This document shows positions 61,863 to 64,000 of a stretch of DNA of 64,000 nt, one piece after another. The number at the start of each line of letters is the position of its first letter. Position 1 is the stretch's first letter. A program made the position numbers and the translations under genes. The notes under the pieces were generated by a model. That model was not told the DNA's origin, ran no database searches, and saw only the letters and a program-made list of their open reading frames with translations. The DNA lies in contig NW_019091521.1 in NCBI RefSeq assembly GCF_001949145.1, positions 1,010,710 to 1,074,709 on the forward strand, written 5' to 3'. Source of the stretch: Acanthaster planci (taxonomy: Eukaryota; Echinodermata; Asteroidea; Valvatida; Acanthasteridae).

Positions 61863-64000
61863 GATGCCAAAAATATCAGTGTGGCATCAATCAATCTTCG
61901 AGCTCGAGGGGTAATTCAAGTTTAGGCTGTTAATTATTCCATTTAGGACAAGGAATTTTACCACACACAACAAACCTTGGGGCTTTGCTAAAGTTCATCT
62001 TCAAAAGGAGAAAAAACACTCTATCTCCATCGAAAACTATGGCCAAGCATGCCATTGCGATATACCCATGTTTGCAGCTCATTTCATGGTTGCATAATAC
62101 ACTATGAGTCCCGAAAACATGCTGTTTTAGTAGAAAACAGATTTTATCTATTTCTGCAAAGGAAAGTATTTTGTTAAACACATATCTGTTCTACATGCTC
62201 CAGAAACTTACTTCCATGAACCCGCGATTCTTGTAGCTGGCATACACATTTTGATGCCCGACAAAGCTTTTTCACGTTGATGGCTTCCATTTTTCTTTTA
62301 GCAACACGCTGAACGGAGCCAAGCCAAACCCTCGGCGAGTGCGCCACAATTGGCCAACGCCCGGGTCATATTTTTTTCCAGTATTTAGTTTGGTGCTGTA
62401 TTTCCTCTTTCCCAGCGTGTGAGCAATGAAATTTCGCATGGTCGAAATGAAAACTACCGCAGTTGCTTTACAGCAGGCATTACAGGCAGAGGTTACCCTA
62501 CAGAAGTACAGTAAAATACCATACCGAAAATTTGATGATTGGCTAAAAAGTCAACAAAATGCTCATCAACTAAAAGTAAGTTGGTACACATGGGTAAAAT
62601 CAATGTAAATCAGACACACGATTGGGTGTTGGCTTTTTAAGAGCGAGAGCCAATAAACAGATTATCGTCTGGTGACGACTTCAGCCTCTGAGGCATTGTT
62701 GTCAAAGATACTCAAGATACTCAATAATCCCAATTTCTCAATCCTGTAAGACGTCAGAGTTATCACGCGCTTTCAGCAGTTCTATATTACTTCATTTAAT
62801 TCATATACATGCGTCTGCTTGATAAAATTCTGGAATCCCCCAAATCAACTTAAATCCAAATTCCAAATGTTTCCATGCTGATCACGTCAAAAAGGTTGAC
62901 AAAGCCCGCTATTTATCTTGTAAAAAGGTGGTGGCGCGCTTCCGGAAACCTACGATAGGAAAAATAACTTGCAAACTTTTTCGTTCAGTTACTTTTTAAA
63001 ACTCTACTCTTGAAAAGGCCTTATGTAAAATATTTGCTAGCATATCAATTTATAGAAACTGAAAAATTACCTGACCTAAAAGAGAAATATTATGCCAAAG
63101 ATTGACCTATCACTTCCAAAAATTTGAAATACATGAAAAACAGTGCAATTCAGTAGTGTCGTGCGCAGATAAACAGTAACGGAATTATACTTCATGGTAG
63201 TCTTTCTGTAAAACCAACATAAAAACAGACCAAAATATGTTAAGAATTTCGTAATTTATAATAAAATAAACTTAAAGCAATAACCTGCTTTAACGAAAGA
63301 TTCTAAAGTATAATCTAACCTCTGCTGACAAGAACTAAGTCAGATCAACTCGACTGAATCTAAAGTCCATCGATTACAGGTAGGTGAATGTTTGCAACGT
63401 TTTACCATAGAGGAAGGATACAGAAGGAGTTTGAACTGCCCAGGCTACAACATCTGGCCAATTACCGCTTTCTGGCATGTCTGGTATGTCCATAGTCAGA
63501 GGGCAGTGAACACTTGCTACGCAGCATGTGTTTTACAACCACAATACCCCTTCGTACCCTATGATCACCGCCGCAATTTATCAATGGTAGTCTGCATCCT
63601 TAAAACGTCTTGTCCTGAGGTATAGGATATTGAATGTTCATGCCATTGTTGGTGCTTGGTATGATCTCATGACAACAACAAATTTAATGTATGTGCAGTT
63701 GCTTGCATTACGCTGTGTGCCCTAAATCTTTATGTGCAGTCATTGCCTTTGATAAGCTCTTTCTTCTGGAATTTTATTTTAATAAATAGCCCGGTTGTTT
63801 ACAAGATTTTGTGGGTTTGTTTGAGTCAAATTTATTATGGCATTTGTACAAGAGCACATTTTAAGAGATTTCACGATCACTCCCTGTGATGAAAAAGCGG
63901 ATTCTGTTCCTAATTAACTAAGCTTTCCAGTAGTAGTGACAATTTTGTTGGCCAGTATTAGCCAAATTCATACCAAGTCTTTGAACACTGATGTATTGGA
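61863..64000. other. Region at the right edge; one weak gene candidate
   Basis: Apart from the candidate two-exon gene at 62426-63625, I see no convincing gene or mobile element. The sequence is AT-rich with short open frames. AATAAA occurs at about 63780-63785 on the plus strand. Confidence 0.4.
62426..63625 (+). CDS. Candidate two-exon orphan gene, 131 residues
   Basis: An ATG at 62426 opens a 50-codon exon ending CTAAAA/GTAAGT at 62575. A good acceptor (CATCGATTACAG) at 63379 begins an 81-codon open stretch in the matching phase, ending TAG at 63623-63625. AATAAA about 155 bases downstream could serve as polyadenylation signal. The upstream 150 bases are GC-richer and contain ATTGG. The predicted protein starts MKFRMVEMKTTAV and has a Trp- and Cys-containing second half (GYNIWPITAFWHVWYVHSQ). 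I recognise no family, and such a pairing of frames could arise by chance. An alternative is that the second frame belongs to an unrecognised repeat or a longer gene extending past the window. Confidence 0.25.

Overview
The window is metazoan nuclear DNA. It holds long, AT-rich, repeat-littered GT-AG introns between short, GC-richer exons, and every gene I could rebuild is a typical animal gene. The abundant ACATGTA motifs, the low-complexity poly-G/C runs, the tRNA-derived SINEs and the family content suggest a marine invertebrate, most likely an invertebrate deuterostome (echinoderm, hemichordate or cephalochordate). The species cannot be fixed from this sequence alone. Two runs of N (30814-31136 and 48504-48688) are assembly gaps.

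Layout: (1) 2207-9901 (+), the 3' nine exons of a seven-bladed WD40 protein of unrecognised subfamily, ending in a CaaX-like tetrapeptide; its 5' exons are missing or not recognised. (2) 12669-15671 (-), COP9 signalosome subunit 7, tail-to-tail with gene 1; its short last exon was not found. (3) 18802-33256 (+), a complete HELLS/LSH SNF2 chromatin remodeller, 1133 residues by my exon chain, arranged head-to-head with COPS7 across a promoter region of about 1 kb. (4) 37999-41057 (-), a complete three-exon mitochondrial carrier of the SLC25A34/35 type. (5) 45256-47477 (-), a five-exon gene for a 158-residue secreted protein with five mature cysteines that I cannot assign to a family. (6) 52834-60191 (-), a complete ten-exon alkaline phosphatase of 524 residues with signal peptide, catalytic motifs and a hydrophobic GPI-type tail. 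(7) 61425-61862 (-), a decayed duplicate of the 3' end of that phosphatase gene. (8) A weak candidate two-exon gene at 62426-63625 (+).

The genes form no operon or pathway. The only suggestive pairings are the divergent HELLS/COPS7 promoter region (two nuclear housekeeping functions) and the tandem duplication history of the alkaline phosphatase.

The intergenic and intronic space is rich in non-autonomous mobile elements. There is a piggyBac-like TTAA-flanked MITE (two clear copies, one containing the first assembly gap, plus decayed ones), a MITE with about 43-bp inverted repeats starting GGGCCGTTTTCC, a third MITE-like family starting GGTTCATA, a tRNA-derived SINE family with a shared body (three copies), and a cluster of four tRNA-like units at 35.8-36.3 kb. 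Simple tandem repeats, an internal duplication of about 106 bp and a strong hairpin are also present. All exon coordinates come from reading splice sites and phases by eye; no alignment or expression data were available.
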